From contig BCJJ01000024.1 in assembly GCA_039545355.1 (NCBI GenBank), forward strand, positions 186,001-250,000: a DNA stretch of 64,000 nt, read 5' to 3'. The notes beneath the pieces are model-generated. The model worked only from the letters and a program-made list of their open reading frames with translations. It searched no databases and had not been told where the DNA came from. Of the stretch, positions 23,216 to 34,965 are shown piece after piece (position 1 is the first letter of the stretch; every line of letters starts with the position of its first letter). A program made the position numbers and the translations under genes. This DNA is from Trichosporon coremiiforme. Taxonomy: Eukaryota; Basidiomycota; Tremellomycetes; Trichosporonales; Trichosporonaceae.

Positions 23216-26048
23216 CTAGACCCTCGAATCAGTGTGTCCCGCACTCAAGCCGGGACTCGCGTCGACGTCAAACTGCTCCCACTCGCCTGGAGACGTCATC
23301 GTGTCCACCGTCTCGGCGGGCGCGACGCCGACGCTGAGACTGGCCTGCCCCATTCCCCCCAGCTCCTCCTCGTACGCGAGATCGGGCATGGTTCCCGGCA
23401 CGGGGCCGCTCCAGTCCTTCTCTGATGTCGAGCCCGCGTCGCCGGGACTGTCGGGGCCGTCGGCGTCGACTTTCCGCCCATGACCTGTTGAGGCCTGCAG
23501 CGTGCTGTCTAAGTCGAGCTCGACGCCGGTTTCCCACTTCGTCAGGGCGCGGATCGGGCCCGAGTAGTGCGACGAGCCGTACAGACGCCATGTCAGGAAG
23601 GAAATGAGCAAAGTGCCGGCGATGATGACGGGCGACCAGGAGATGTTGTACGCCTTGACTGGGTTCGTGCCCGGGAAGGTCTGGACGACGATGATGGTGA
23701 CACAGAACAGGACCGCAACGCAGGCCACGGGGCGCGACCACCGGCGCAGCGACCAGGAGGTGCGCCCCTCCTGCTCCAGATCGATCTTGGACATGAGGTA
23801 CAGCGCGACGGGGATGAGATAGCCCAGAATGGAAAGCGACGACGCGCCTGTCGTCACGAGCGAAAGCACGAGCCCCGGCTTGTTGAACAGGATGAGCACG
23901 GAACACGTGCCCCACAGCGCGACGACGAGCCAGTGCGCGACGACAGGCTGCTTCTGCTTGTTCGTGTACTTGATCGCCTCGGAGAAGGGTAACGCATTGT
24001 CACGCGCGACGGCGAACGTAAATCGAGACGCAGCCTGTAACTGCGCCTGCACCTGTAAGCAGAGCACGATGATGAGGATGATGCAGATGGCGAGCGCGCC
24101 GGAAAAGTTGATGGCCTTGATCAGGATGTGCCCGACGGGGAAATTCTGCCGCGTGATGAGCTCGGCGTCCTCGGGCTTCACGGAGAGCAGGAGCAGAATG
24201 ATCGAAATGTACGTGAGCACGTAGGTCGCTGCTATCGCGGCCGTCATCGCCTTTGGCACGTTGCGGGACGGGTTCTGCGTCTCCTCCGACATGTGCGCGG
24301 AGGCGTCCGCGCCAGTCGCAATCGTCGTGTACTGCCAGCCGAGCAGATAGACGTAGCCGCGCATGCTCCATCCCGTCGCATTCGTGAAGTGGGTCGAGAT
24401 CGGTTGAGACGTGGAAAAGTCACTGCAGTTAGCTTCCTGGCGCCATGTCCTCAACTCACCGGTGAGCAACACCTGTTGACGCGAGCGCAATGCAGAGCGC
24501 GAGCCAGGTGCCCATAACGAACACGCCGGCGACGATCCAGTACTTGTGGCTGTTCGCCCAGGCGCGGCTTCCTATCGTTCCCACCACGGCGACAATGGCG
24601 AGGTAGAACAGAAACTGTTGATACGTCTCCAAGTCGTAATGCTCGTTCTTGAGCCCCATCGTTCCCTTAATGACGTTTGTGGTCTGCCAAGTGATGAATA
24701 CAAGCTGTCGTCAGCTACAGTTAACCTTCAGGTAGCTTACATTACCAGTGTGTCCTCCCAGGACAATGGCCGTCATGGCCCATCCCCAGTACCGCTCCCC
24801 TCCTACTCCTGCGCGCGCCAGCTTCCATGACCACGAGGTCATGGCTCCAGCAACAGGGTACGCCGACGCAAGCTCCGACATGATCAGGACGAGCGCCATG
24901 GACAGAAGGCCCGATATCGGCCACGCGACGAGCTGCGGCGTCAGCTTCGACTCTAGTGGCCAGCTTCGCTTGCCGCGGTACTCACGATCATCATGGGACC
25001 GCCATAGCGGTACGCACCGGGAACGGCGAAGATGGTGCCCTAAGGAGGTTAGCACTTGACTCTTTGTGAGAGATTTCGAAAGATCGGCTGTAGAGGCCGA
25101 TGGTCGGGTGTCACGGGATCTGGCCCACCGTCACGATCTGCCGTTGCCGCTGCCGTTGCCAACCAGGCCAGCCAGCCTGAGCCAGCCCCACATCGATGCG
25201 CGCTTACTTACCTGGAGACAGCCGATGCTGATCCACGAGATGAAGAAGCTGGACCAGAACGTGTAGTCGCGACCGAGGACGGGGTCGTAACCCAGCTGCT
25301 GGAGACGGAGGGCGTCGCGGTTGTACTCGACCTTCGGGCGACGGAAGCGGGCGACAAAGCGCTTAGAATGCTCTGACCCGCGCGTCCGTGTCGCTTCGAG
25401 GGGAATGAACGCCGTAGCATCGACGTCGCCGGGGTTGCCCGCGGGACAGTCAGCAACTTGCGGTGGCGCAGGGACTGGACGCGTCGATTGGGGGATGTAG
25501 TCATGGCTCGCGGTCGAGGACAATGTGTAAGGGTACGACGAGACCGTGTTATCGGTGCGCTGCCCGATGGACTGGCCGGCAGGGTACAGCCCGTCGTCCT
25601 CGTCCATGGGACCGTAGCTGCCGATCGTCTCCTCGGCGAACAGCTGCGAGTCTGCCATCGTGTTGTACGGCGTCGGTGCACCGCGGATAAAGTTGGTGTC
25701 AATGTCGGATCGCAGATGGCGGCTCGAGCTCGCGCTCGCCGACGACAGAAGGCTCGAGCCGCCGAGCTCGGTCGAGGTTGTCGTCTCGGCGAACGTTATC
25801 CGTGTCTGTGTTGGGGACTTTGATGACTCGCCATTCTTCTTGAGGACTGGGGAGAGGGGGGCGGTGGAAGGACAGGGGGAGAGGGAGGAGCCGTCGCTCA
25901 TCGGCGGCGGCGGCGTATTCTGCTGGGGTGGGGGGTTGTTTGTACCCCTCCGTAGAAGATTCATTGCTGAGGCTGCGAAGCCTCGCCGGGCGCGGGGGCC
26001 GCTGAAGCCCCGCCCGTGCGCCGGCGGGGGCGGAGACGGTGTCGACAT
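23216..26048 (-). CDS. APC-superfamily amino acid / choline / GABA-type permease
   Basis: A plasma-membrane or vacuolar transporter of the fungal amino acid/choline branch (Uga4/Hnm1 type). Exons are 26048-25212, 25039-24986, 24932-24741, 24704-24460 and 24422-23216; introns are 172, 53, 36 and 37 nt; the sum is 2535 nt (844 aa). The core begins LGYDPVLGRDYTFWSSFFISWISIG and continues with GTIFAVPGAYRYGGPMMI, the conserved SELASAYPVAGAMTSW, GGHTGN, TGADASAHMSEET and further hydrophobic helices up to about twelve. The N-terminal extension (about 240 residues, Ser/Pro-rich, disordered) and the acidic C-terminal tail (about 110 residues) are long for the family and may carry sorting or endocytosis signals. 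The substrate cannot be assigned; the MSEET and SEL(A)SAYP motifs are shared by GABA, choline and polyamine carriers. Confidence 0.88.
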
Positions 26049-26612
26049 TGCTGCCGGAAAGGAGGGTGACGGGTGTGACCGTGGGTTGTATCAGTGGTGC
26101 AGGGGGCAAAGAGCGGCGTGCTATGTCGGCATGATATGGAGTCGAGAGGGAAAAGGGGCGGGGGGAAGAGTGGAGAGGTCGAGGATGTGAGCGGGGTGAG
26201 CGTGAGCGTGAGCGTGAGCGTGAGAGAGAGCCAAGAAGGTGTCGAAGGGTGGAGGACGAGCAAGAGCCTTGTCAGAGTCTCAAGACAGTCTTGGCATGGA
26301 CCGAGGTCGAGGCTGGAGGGTGGCGATGGACTGCGGCGGCGATGCTGTCGGTGACGGGGATGGAAGTGGAGTGTGAAGAGGAACGTGTCGGGGTGTGCGA
26401 ACGCAAGTGGTGTAGATGACGAAAGAGGAGTGGTGGTGGTGGTGAATGCCTGAGCGAGGAAGGAGTGCAGGACTGCAAGGAGGGGCGGAATGACTTTGGG
26501 AGGCGGTGACAAGGAATGAGTCGTCGGGCGACAGCACCAAGGACGGGCAGTGGCCAGAGCGTACTACAGAGTGGACTAGTCAGCGGGCGTTCAGTCAAGC
26601 TCTGCAACTGTA

Positions 26613-26654
26613 CGGTGAGCGGTGTGCGGTGTGCGGTGTGCGGTGAGCGGTGAG
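26613..26654. repeat. 7-bp minisatellite CGGTGWG, six units
   Basis: Six adjacent copies of CGGTGTG or CGGTGAG can be read directly. It lies upstream of the permease gene, outside any gene model. Confidence 0.85.
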
Positions 26655-26771
26655 CGGGCAGGGGCCAGGGAGGCCAGGTCCAGCCAGGCAGGATCCGAGC
26701 CTGAGCTCGCGAGCCCAAGGAACCAAGCCCCGGCCTAGAGGCCTAGATCCTAGAGCTAGGTCAGCCGGCAG

Positions 26772-26802
26772 TGCAGGAGCCTGCAGGAGCCTGCAGGAGC
26801 CT
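26772..26802. repeat. 10-bp tandem GCAGGAGCCT, three units
   Basis: Three near-perfect copies, the last with one change (CTACAGAGCC). Intergenic. Confidence 0.8.
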
Positions 26803-26949
26803 ACAGAGCCTGGCCGCTTCCCAGTCAGATCGGGCGTTCAGGGTCAACCCCAAGCCAGCACGGCGATAGACAAAGCTTTATCAGGGTCTTGGAGGCACTA
26901 TCCCTCCACTTCGAAAATGCATTAGCAAATCCTATTCACTCCTTGCTTC

Positions 26950-26954
<5 letters not shown>

Positions 26955-27002
<48 letters not shown>
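26955..27002. repeat. (CTG)16 trinucleotide microsatellite
   Basis: About sixteen uninterrupted CTG units, preceded by interrupted CTTCTG units. It is not inside any gene model; read as codons it would give Leu, Cys or Ala on this strand and Gln, Ala or Ser on the other. Likely length-variable between strains. Confidence 0.95.
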
Positions 27003-27005
<3 letters not shown>

Positions 27006-29773
27006 GAATCCTCAACCGCTGCCCGCTGACTGTTTTGCTTGTTTGCTTGGACGTTGAATGCAACGGTAGAATGAGAAACGCGTACCCCCTCCGTGCAGAT
27101 CCAGAGCTGTAGTCGCCGTTTCGCGCGTTCGCTCTTCAGCGCCGGCCAGTTCCAGGACTTCCAAAGCCTTCAGGACAAGAGTGACAAGGTTCAAACGCCA
27201 AGACTCTCAAAATGATGACCCCACTGTAGACAGTTGGTTGCATAGTACGTCGCTGGCACCGCTGCACCGAGGAAACTCTGATGAATCCTGCACTAGTGCC
27301 TCGGAAGCGGCTTAAGCAGCTGACAGATCGCTGGTATCAGTCCATCGTCCTATCAACTTGTGGCATGCAGAAAGGCGAGAGTGCGAACTGCAGCGAGGCG
27401 AGAGCGGGGGAGCTGACAGTGGGGGAAGTGCAGTTTCCGTAGTCCCCGCTCTGCTAGTTGCCAGCTGCCGGCAGAGCATAGGGAAACAGGAGGGCGGCAG
27501 AGTCCAGGACCGCCGGAGGAGCAGGCACGCAGGCCAGGATCGCGGGAAAGGCCACCAGCAAAGCTACGGTGAACTGCAGCGAACAAGGGACAGCGGAAAG
27601 TATGCCGAAGAATGTGAAGAGTGGGTCAACCCCGACACCGGCGACTTTGGCGGAAAACTTGGGTTCAGCTGACTTGAATCCTGCGGAGAAGTATGGGCAT
27701 AGGCAGGAGCGTCCGGTGCGTCTGGTGCGTCCGGCGCGTCCGGCGGGCAGGCCGTGCAACTTCCGCTGCATCCGTGCTGGCGGGCATGAGCGCATGAGCG
27801 CTTAGCCAGCTCGTCAGACCGTCAGGTGGTCAGGCGGTTCTACCGTCTCGTGTTGGTGGCCTACGCATCAGTGCGTGAGCATCAGTACTGTCGTGATCGT
27901 CCAGCAGCTCGAGATCTGAGGGCAGGTAAGCTGGAGGGTACAGAGAGTGACAAGAGTGACAAAGGAGCGAGACAGCCACAAACTGTCCCGATCCCCGAGG
28001 GCACACCTCTCTCCGCGGACGCGAATATCGAATATACATCGAGATCCTCTAAAGCCCAGGATGCCAGGTCAAGAAAATATACCGCGGGCCTAGTCGCGAC
28101 GTCCGCGACGCCGCTTAGACGACTTAAGCCTCATACCCCGAGTTTGGTCAGCGATCCCACGCTCCCTAGGAAGGGGACACTCGAAGCCCGTCTGACGATC
28201 TGCGATCCCGCATTCTCGACCGAAGATTAGAAGGCCGAACCGGCCTGTCCCAAAAATACCAAAGCGATCCAGAACAGGTCCAGAGCTCCAGAACTCCAGA
28301 AGTGCATAGGCGAAGATGACAATGGCAACTATGTCAGCGGACTACACAGCGGTCAATGGGAGACGATAGAGGCTGGACTGAACGGGGCCCAGCCTCGAAC
28401 CGGGCCGAGAGGCGGTGCACCTCCACCGTTTGATAGCTCGAATCTGTGCGCTGAGCCCGCCGGCCGTTGGCTGGCCGCGAGGTGCGACGCTATGACGCTG
28501 CGACCACCAGGCCCCGTGCACCCCCTCTGTCGAAGCTGTCGAGCTCTGGTACTTGGAATTTCCCGGTGTAGATCCGCATTACATTACCGAACGTACCGAC
28601 GCGACTGTTGAGGCCCCGGCTCCCTTTCATGATTTCAACCCTTTGTGCCATTCCGAGCCTGGTCGATTGTCGAGCCTTGACGCGTCTCGACTCTGTCTTT
28701 GCTCTGCACCTTCCGCATTGGGTCTTCCAGAGAAAGAACAAATGGGCAAGAGTGCCACCAGATCGACTGGGACTTAATGGGCGACACTCTCGTGCCACCG
28801 CTACCGGTGTTCGAGAAGAAATGACCAGAGGTGCAGAACAGAAGGCTCGCGGGGGAGATGACTTGCTCCTCCTCTGCCGAACGTTGCAGATGTGCACTGG
28901 TCCAACAGGCCACGGGACACCACCCCTCTCTACGCAGACATGCGCAGACAGCCCTCTTTGCCCTCTTCAAGCTCTTCTCGTTCTTCTCGTTCTTCCGAGC
29001 GAGCTGCACATCATCGGGCCTCGTTCGGAACGAAGTTAAGCGCAGCCTCGCGGCCGTGCATCGTCCCCATCTGTCAAGCATTTCGTTCCTAACGCACGCT
29101 CATGTTTGCATGCTTAAGCTGGCGTCGTGCGCGCCATGAAGCTCTAACGCTATCAAGCTCAGCGCTATTCATGTCCGAACATAGCGCACAAGATGCGTAA
29201 CCGAGCACAAAACATTAGGGTTATGCTTGATTCCAACAACGCTCTTGCGGGGGCCCACCGGCCATCTCCTCTTGGCCGCTGCCTCGTCTCTCTCGTGTGC
29301 TGCTAGGCGAGAGACCGGACCAGCTTCAGCTCGCCGCCCTCTTCCCCACCATGCCCGACACTCTTCCCCGATTTCATCCCCTATGTGCTCAAAGGCAGTG
29401 CTGCAGGGATCGGCAAACCCGCGCGGGAAGACCGACTCGCCGCCACCTGCTCAGGTACTGAGAACCCACAGAGTATATCCCAATGCATTTGTTCACCTCA
29501 TCAGTGGCGAGCGCAGAGAGCAGAATATAAAAGCCCAATAAATACAGTTTCGTCATAGTTCTATGTGGGTTGGTAGTTGGAGACGGGCCAACATGTGGTA
29601 GCGCGAATCTTCTTAGTGGCAGCATGCTGTCGCTTGCTTGACGGCGGACGGAAAACACAGTTCTAGGTTGAGTCTGGCGGTATCTCGATTTGGATGAACA
29701 ACATTGATGAAATGCGGTCTATGCTTTCTCTTTGCTCTTGAGGTGCTCAGTGTCGCCTCGCTTCGCTCGGCGC

Positions 29774-31350
29774 TCACGCTCGGCTTCCCACGACGCCCGC
29801 CGGGGCCGGCGACGGTCCAGTCCGCTCGATCCCGTTCTGCGCCGGGTACCCGTGCTCGTCCACATCCATCGGCGCTGAGGACGCCTGCCTCTCGCTCCGC
29901 GGCTGCTCCTTCTCCCTCTCGGCACGTTCGCGATCCTCCCTCTCGGCACGCTCCTTCCGCTCCTTCTCCCGACCCTCCTCGCGCGCCCTGTCCCGCGACC
30001 GCTCCCTCTCACGCTCACGCTCCTTCTCACGCTCGCGGTGCTCACGCTCCTGCCTCTCCTGGGCGCGCAGCCTCGCCACCTCCTCCTGCGGCGTCAGAGA
30101 AGACGCTGGCGCAGCTCCGCGCCCTCCCCCAGGCGTCGCCGAGGTGCCCGGCGCCGGAGCGGCCTCCTCTCGTCCCTGCCAGTACGCGAGTAACCTGTCA
30201 CCGTACGACTGCATCTCCTCGGGCGGGATCATGAGCGTGAAATTGTTCAAGAGGAGGAACTGCAGCTCAAGCTGGTTAAGCTCGTGCGGCGGCAGGCCAC
30301 CGACCTTCGCGTATCGTGAATTCGTGTAGAACACGTCTGTGCATTAGCAGTGATCGAGTCGGCGGCAACTGGGGGCACACGGGGGCGCACATGAGGTGTC
30401 ACCAAGTCGCTGCATGAGGTGTAACAGCTCGCCACACCACTGGTACCGCCATGGCGTCGGTGCTGAGCCTTGGCACTAGACTGATAACTCGGCGGTCTCC
30501 ATCGATTCCAGCCAAGGCCGGGCCGTCCGAGCCGCGGCGAACTAACGCTCCCGCCCTCCCACCTGCACTCACCAGAGAAGAACTTGCTCGCGACCGTGAC
30601 GCCGGCAATGATGAGCCGGTGGATGTTGTACGAGTCGATCGAGAAGCCGCGCGGACCGACAGCAGCACTCGTGCCGCCGACGCCGGCGGTCGTGCCGAGT
30701 CGGCTCATACGGTCAAAGTACACAAGTAGTCCGAGGAAGACCTCGTTCGTGGTCGGGCAGTACTTGAGGATACGGAGGAGGTACGCCTCGATGCTGATGC
30801 TGGGAACGTGTCGGGCGTGAAAGCTGAGGATGCTGGAAGGGTGGGAGAGCGAGACCTTGGACGCAGTGAAGAGCGGGTCGCCGTTCGCGAGGTCAGGAGG
30901 TGGGTCGTCGTGGAACAGCGCAGTTGTCGGTGACGGGTGTGTAATGCTTGAGCGAGAGCGGCTGTCAGTCGTCGTCGAGCCTTCCTCCTCCTCGGGCTCC
31001 TCCTCCTGCTCGGCGCGCAGAGCATCGTTAGCCGACGCGATCTGCTGCAGCAGTCCGGCCAGCAGCTTCAATAACTTCGGCGTCGGATAGAGCGCCAGGT
31101 CAAGGTGCGGTGTCGCGGCCTCCCGTCCATCTTTGTCCTTGCCCGGTGACGCGCTGCGGCTCATGGCGCTCTTCGGCGACGCAGGCCGCCGCTGCGTCGG
31201 TGTCGCGGACGACGTGCCTGACGCCGAGTTGTCGCGGCTCAGTTCCTGCGCGGCGCTGGCGGCGCCGGAGCTCTTGGAAGCCGACGCTGAGGGTGCACTG
31301 TCGCGTCGTGGGCGGCTTGGGCCAGCATCGTTGGCGGCGGGTTGGGGCAT
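29774..31350 (-). CDS. Pho80-like cyclin with charged C-terminal helix
   Basis: A cyclin partner for a Pho85-type kinase; in yeast that pair controls phosphate signalling. Exons 31350-30573 and 30336-29774 flank a 236-nt intron and sum to 1341 nt (446 aa). The junction restores SKFFSDVFYTNSRYAKVGGL. The cyclin box runs from VPSISIEAYLLRILKYCPTT through FLGLLVYFDRMSR, FSIDSYNIHRLIIAGVTVASKFFS and GLPPHELNQLELQFLLLNNFTL, the Pho80/PCL signature. The N-terminal 150 residues are disordered (Ser/Pro/Ala, with EEEPEEEEG). C-terminal to the box is a run of about 60 residues of Arg and Glu (RERERERERSRDRAREEGRE), expected to form a rigid charged helix. Other Pcl-class cyclins are possible; a mitotic or G1 B-type cyclin is not. 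Confidence 0.9.
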
Positions 31351-31987
31351 GCGAGCCGAGTGCGTAAGATTTACCTTACTGCGAGGAAGTTGGGTTGGGT
31401 GTCCGGGCTTGAGGTGTTGTTGACAAGGTTGGAATCAAGAATTCACCGACGACGAGGGACGGAGTAAGGAAGGGGGTATGATGTCGTTGTGTTGGGAGAT
31501 GAACAAACGGAATGCCGACTTAAGAAGGTCGAGGGAAGGGTCAAGAAAATGAATGGCTGGACTGGGTGCTAGTGGTGTCGCTCGGGGGTGAAATCTCCTA
31601 CCGCACAAGGTACTGAGAGAGGGCACGACTTGGTGATGGGAGAGGAGGAGTGAGGTGTGGAGAGATGATGTAGGAGGGAAGCCAGATGCCAAAGCCAGGA
31701 GTCGCGGATGCCGGGAGCCAGTGTTGAAAGGGTGCTCATGAACGTGCGAGGATTGGCGTCACCAACGCGCCAGGTGCTGGGCGGCCGAGCGGGAGCAAAT
31801 CACAGCGCTCCCATCTCCGCCCAGCTGACCCCGCACTTGCACGCCCATTGCTGATGCTGCTGCCGGGCCGTGCCTGGCCAATGCCGCATCACCGCTTGCA
31901 TTGGCTGCATCCTCGGTCACACTCGACGCTGCCGCATGCGATGCATGGTCTTGGCCCTCTACGACAATATGCATGCGCGTCTCTTCG
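31351..31987. other. Intergenic between the cyclin and the DUF938 gene
   Basis: Holds the promoter and leader of the Pho80-like gene and the 3' flank of the methyltransferase gene, both on the minus strand. Nothing else is seen. Confidence 0.5.
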
Positions 31988-32942
31988 CTACTCCTCAATC
32001 TCCTCCGCTTTCCACACGATCCACAGGTTGCCCTTCGGCATGTCTTTCCGCTCGACCTCGCGGAAGCCCCATTTCTCCGCCATCGCAGTGATGCTCTTTG
32101 GTGTTCTCAGTCCGAGAGATGGGTGCATCCCCTTGATGTACTCGGCGTCAAACTGGCGTCAGCAAGAAGACTAGTGTGGGAGAATGTGGAGCGCCGCTCC
32201 GCTCTGGACCAATGGGCCATTGCCGCATTGCGACATCGCGTCATGCCAGCTTAACAAGACGGACGCATGGCGGCGTAAAAGGAATGGCTCACCTTCGCAT
32301 CAGCCGGACTGCGGAAGCTCCCGTCATCATTCAGATATGCACCGTACGCCGCGATCCAGCCTCCGGGAGCCAGCACGCGCCGGCCAGTCTTCAGCTTCGG
32401 AGACAGGTTGCGAAAAATGTTCTCCGGCAAGCCTTCGGGTGTGCAGTGTACGAGGTTGACTGACGTCAGCTGGCTACGCGGCCGACCCGCTTGCGCGAGC
32501 TCTTGGACGGGCTAAAGCAGGACTTACGCATGATCACTCCGTCATAAGGCGTGGTCGTCGCATCAGTGAGCGCAGCCCAGTCTTCTTCCTGTGCGATGTC
32601 GAGTCGCAGTGGCCGACCGACGTTCGAGGGAAGGTCCGTTGTGTTCGTCGTGCTGTCGTCAGCGTGGATCGGGGTGATGCTGCTCTGAGGGAAGCCCACC
32701 TCATCTCCTTCCCGTCCCGCACAGTTCCTGTGAACTGCACACCAGGCCACTTCTCCGCATATCCCCTTATGTGCTCGTAGGGATAGGATGCCAGCTCAAG
32801 GATGCGCTTCGCCTTCGATCCCTCGACCAGAGGAGCGAGCGCTTCAAGGACTGGCTGAAGGTTGCGCGCGGCGGAACCTGGACGTCAGTACAGTCAGTCT
32901 CGAGAGCATACCAGGCTGCGAAATGATGCTGGGGTATGCCAT
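31988..32942 (-). CDS. DUF938 / METTL26-like SAM-dependent methyltransferase
   Basis: Five exons: 32942-32912, 32877-32723, 32684-32528, 32459-32293 and 32152-31988, with introns of 34, 38, 68 and 140 nt. They sum to 675 nt (224 aa), the usual size. No single open frame shows the gene; it appears only after splicing. The family pattern is clear: AARNLQPVLEALAPLV near the start (the N-R-N-P-I-L position of the family), RILELASYPYEHI in the SAM motif I position, ITPIHADDS, the predicted NLVHCTPEGL (motif IV position), VLAPGGWIAAYGAYLNDDGSF, and the C-terminal FDAEYIKGMHPSLGLR and LWIVWK. In place of the usual LEIASGTGQH, the motif I region reads LELASYPYEH, so SAM binding may be altered or lost. 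No substrate is established for this family. Confidence 0.82.
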
Positions 32943-34965
32943 TAGTGCTTGGAGTGAGTCAGAGTACAGTGTCAGAAAGGATTGTCGGTGTTTGAATCGT
33001 CAAAAACAAGTGGAGAAGTGGAGGGGAAAGCTCGAGTGGAGGCCACCGTCTGAGGACATGAACACCGCAACGCGTTTGATGACGGCATGTGCGCGGGCTC
33101 TGGGCACAGGGTCCAGCATCCGAATTTCTCGTTATCAGTCGCCGGTCCGCGCCGGCGTTCCCGGGTGATAATAATCACAGCGCCGTCGCTATTGGTGTTT
33201 GTAATGCAGCTCAGGCTGCGAGACAAATGGGAGAGCAATGTAACTTCCGGCATTACCGGAGCTCAGGTCGCGATGTGCTGCGCACGTCTTCGGCTCCAGC
33301 GGCGACGGTAGGGGTCAGGCGGTGAGGCGATAAGAGCTCGGTGCGGGCAAGCCATCATGGTTGGTCCGGCACTTGTTACTCGGCACCGAGGAGATGTACT
33401 GAGCGGCGTTCACCGCATGACGCAGGAGGCGCTATCGAGCAGTCGAGTCAGAGCTACCGGCTCGCTAGCTGCAAGAGCCCTTGGACTGCCTTAGGCTGCC
33501 CTCTGACAAGAGCAGTGCAGCGAGGACGATGTCTGTAAGTCACACTTACAAGGAAGGGTGACTGCGAAGGAGGGTGAGTAAAAGGAGAGGGTGACTGCGA
33601 AGGAGGGTGGGTAAAGGAGAGGGTGTTTGCAACGTTCAGTGCCGAGTGGGGAAGAGACGAAAGTGCGCTCTCTGTGTGGCGACATATCAGACCAGCCGAT
33701 GATTTCATGTTCCCAGCGTTTAGCATTGGCGACTGGCAGTGTCACTGCCCTCGGGTCGATCACCATTGGGCGACCACTCTTCGGGTTTGTCAGTCTGTCC
33801 CCTCAAATTTATCCAGCAATGGTCTCCGGTCCCAGCAATCCTCGCTCCCCACGCCGCTCAGCGCAGAAGGACGGAGAGCCGGATCGTGCGAGCCGCCGAG
33901 CTCGCCATCTTAGTGGGTGTGGTCACGCCGGGTGGCCGAGTGTTGATTGCTGAGTTTAAACTCGGCGCATTTCAATTGAGGAGTTGGAGCAAGTCAAGCA
34001 ATATAAAGCAACTTAAGGATCCGAGTCCCGAACGGGTAGGCATCAGTTGCTGCAGTGTTCGAATGAAAGGGAGCTTGAAGTCGTGTCTATCAATTGTCAG
34101 GATGACGCCGGCCGGGAAGTTCACAGGATTGTATCGTCAGGCTCCGGAGGAGGCAAGCGAATGGCAACTGAAGTCGAGACCCCGACGAGATGCTCCAACC
34201 CACGGCGAGGACAGTTTCGGGGTTGTTGTTGGATCGTGATCTCGACCCCCGCAGCTGAGGGAAGTGTTGGTGACGATGGCCCTTGTGGCACCCAGAGAAC
34301 TGGTACCATCCGACTGGTCTATCTGCCCGACGCGTCTCGCCTTATCGCACAGTGAAGATGCAGGGTGCAACGCGATCCAGGAAGCGGCTGCGGGGTGAGA
34401 TCCGGCGTCGACTTCGTCCTTATTCAACTGCATCGCTGTGACTGATTTGACCTGGCAAAGCTGTGTGAGGGGAGTATGTACTCCATCCTTCCTGTGGACG
34501 CTGGGTCGGTCGCAGTACGAGGCACGCCCATCTCCTTCCAGGATGGCTGACTTTAGACTCGAGTGGCAATCTGGCTGACGCTGACTTCCAGGCCCGCATA
34601 ACCCGCAAAATCCAGGACCAAGGGCTTGGCACAAGGTACGCAATGCGTATGCTTCAGTGCTTGGACTTCTGATTTCGAGGCCAGCACGGAGGGCGGCGCA
34701 GATAGCTGCACACTTCGTAGCACCCTGAGAGCGCGAGCCGGTATCAAACGTGCTAACGCGCATGCACATGTGGCCGGACTGGGCCGCTGACTGCGGCAGG
34801 GGACAGGGTGGCGCAAGCCGTCTTGACAGTCCTTCCGGCGAGGAAAGGTTCGCTATAGATCTAGGCCGATGCCATCAGGTGTGTAAAAGAGTGACTTCGG
34901 TCGAAGCTGGCGGTGGCCGTCTGTACAACTGTCCATACGCGTGATGTATCATGAGAATGGGGACT
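32943..34965. other. Gene-free interval
   Basis: A GTGACTGCGAAGGAGGGTG unit of about 35 bp occurs twice around 33555-33620. Otherwise I see no gene or RNA in these 2 kb. Confidence 0.5.

Larger units (their letters stand above)
26049..29773. other. Gene-free interval with simple repeats
   Basis: No gene is supported across 3.7 kb. The first 500 bases are the promoter and leader of the permease (C/T-rich on the minus strand). Several simple repeats follow (listed separately). From 27300 onwards only short open frames without family motifs are seen. Confidence 0.5.

Noticed and set aside
27826..28230. 134-codon plus-strand open frame
   Set aside because: No motif, no helix pattern, no splice extension; length is common by chance at this GC content.
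28392..28480. tRNA-like sequence on the minus strand: a T-arm-like CCCGG-TTCGAGG-CTGGG and an A-box-like GGCTCAGCGC
   Set aside because: No 5' acceptor strand pairs with the 3' side, the D loop lacks the GG pair, no anticodon arm fits and no oligo-T terminator follows. At most a decayed relic.
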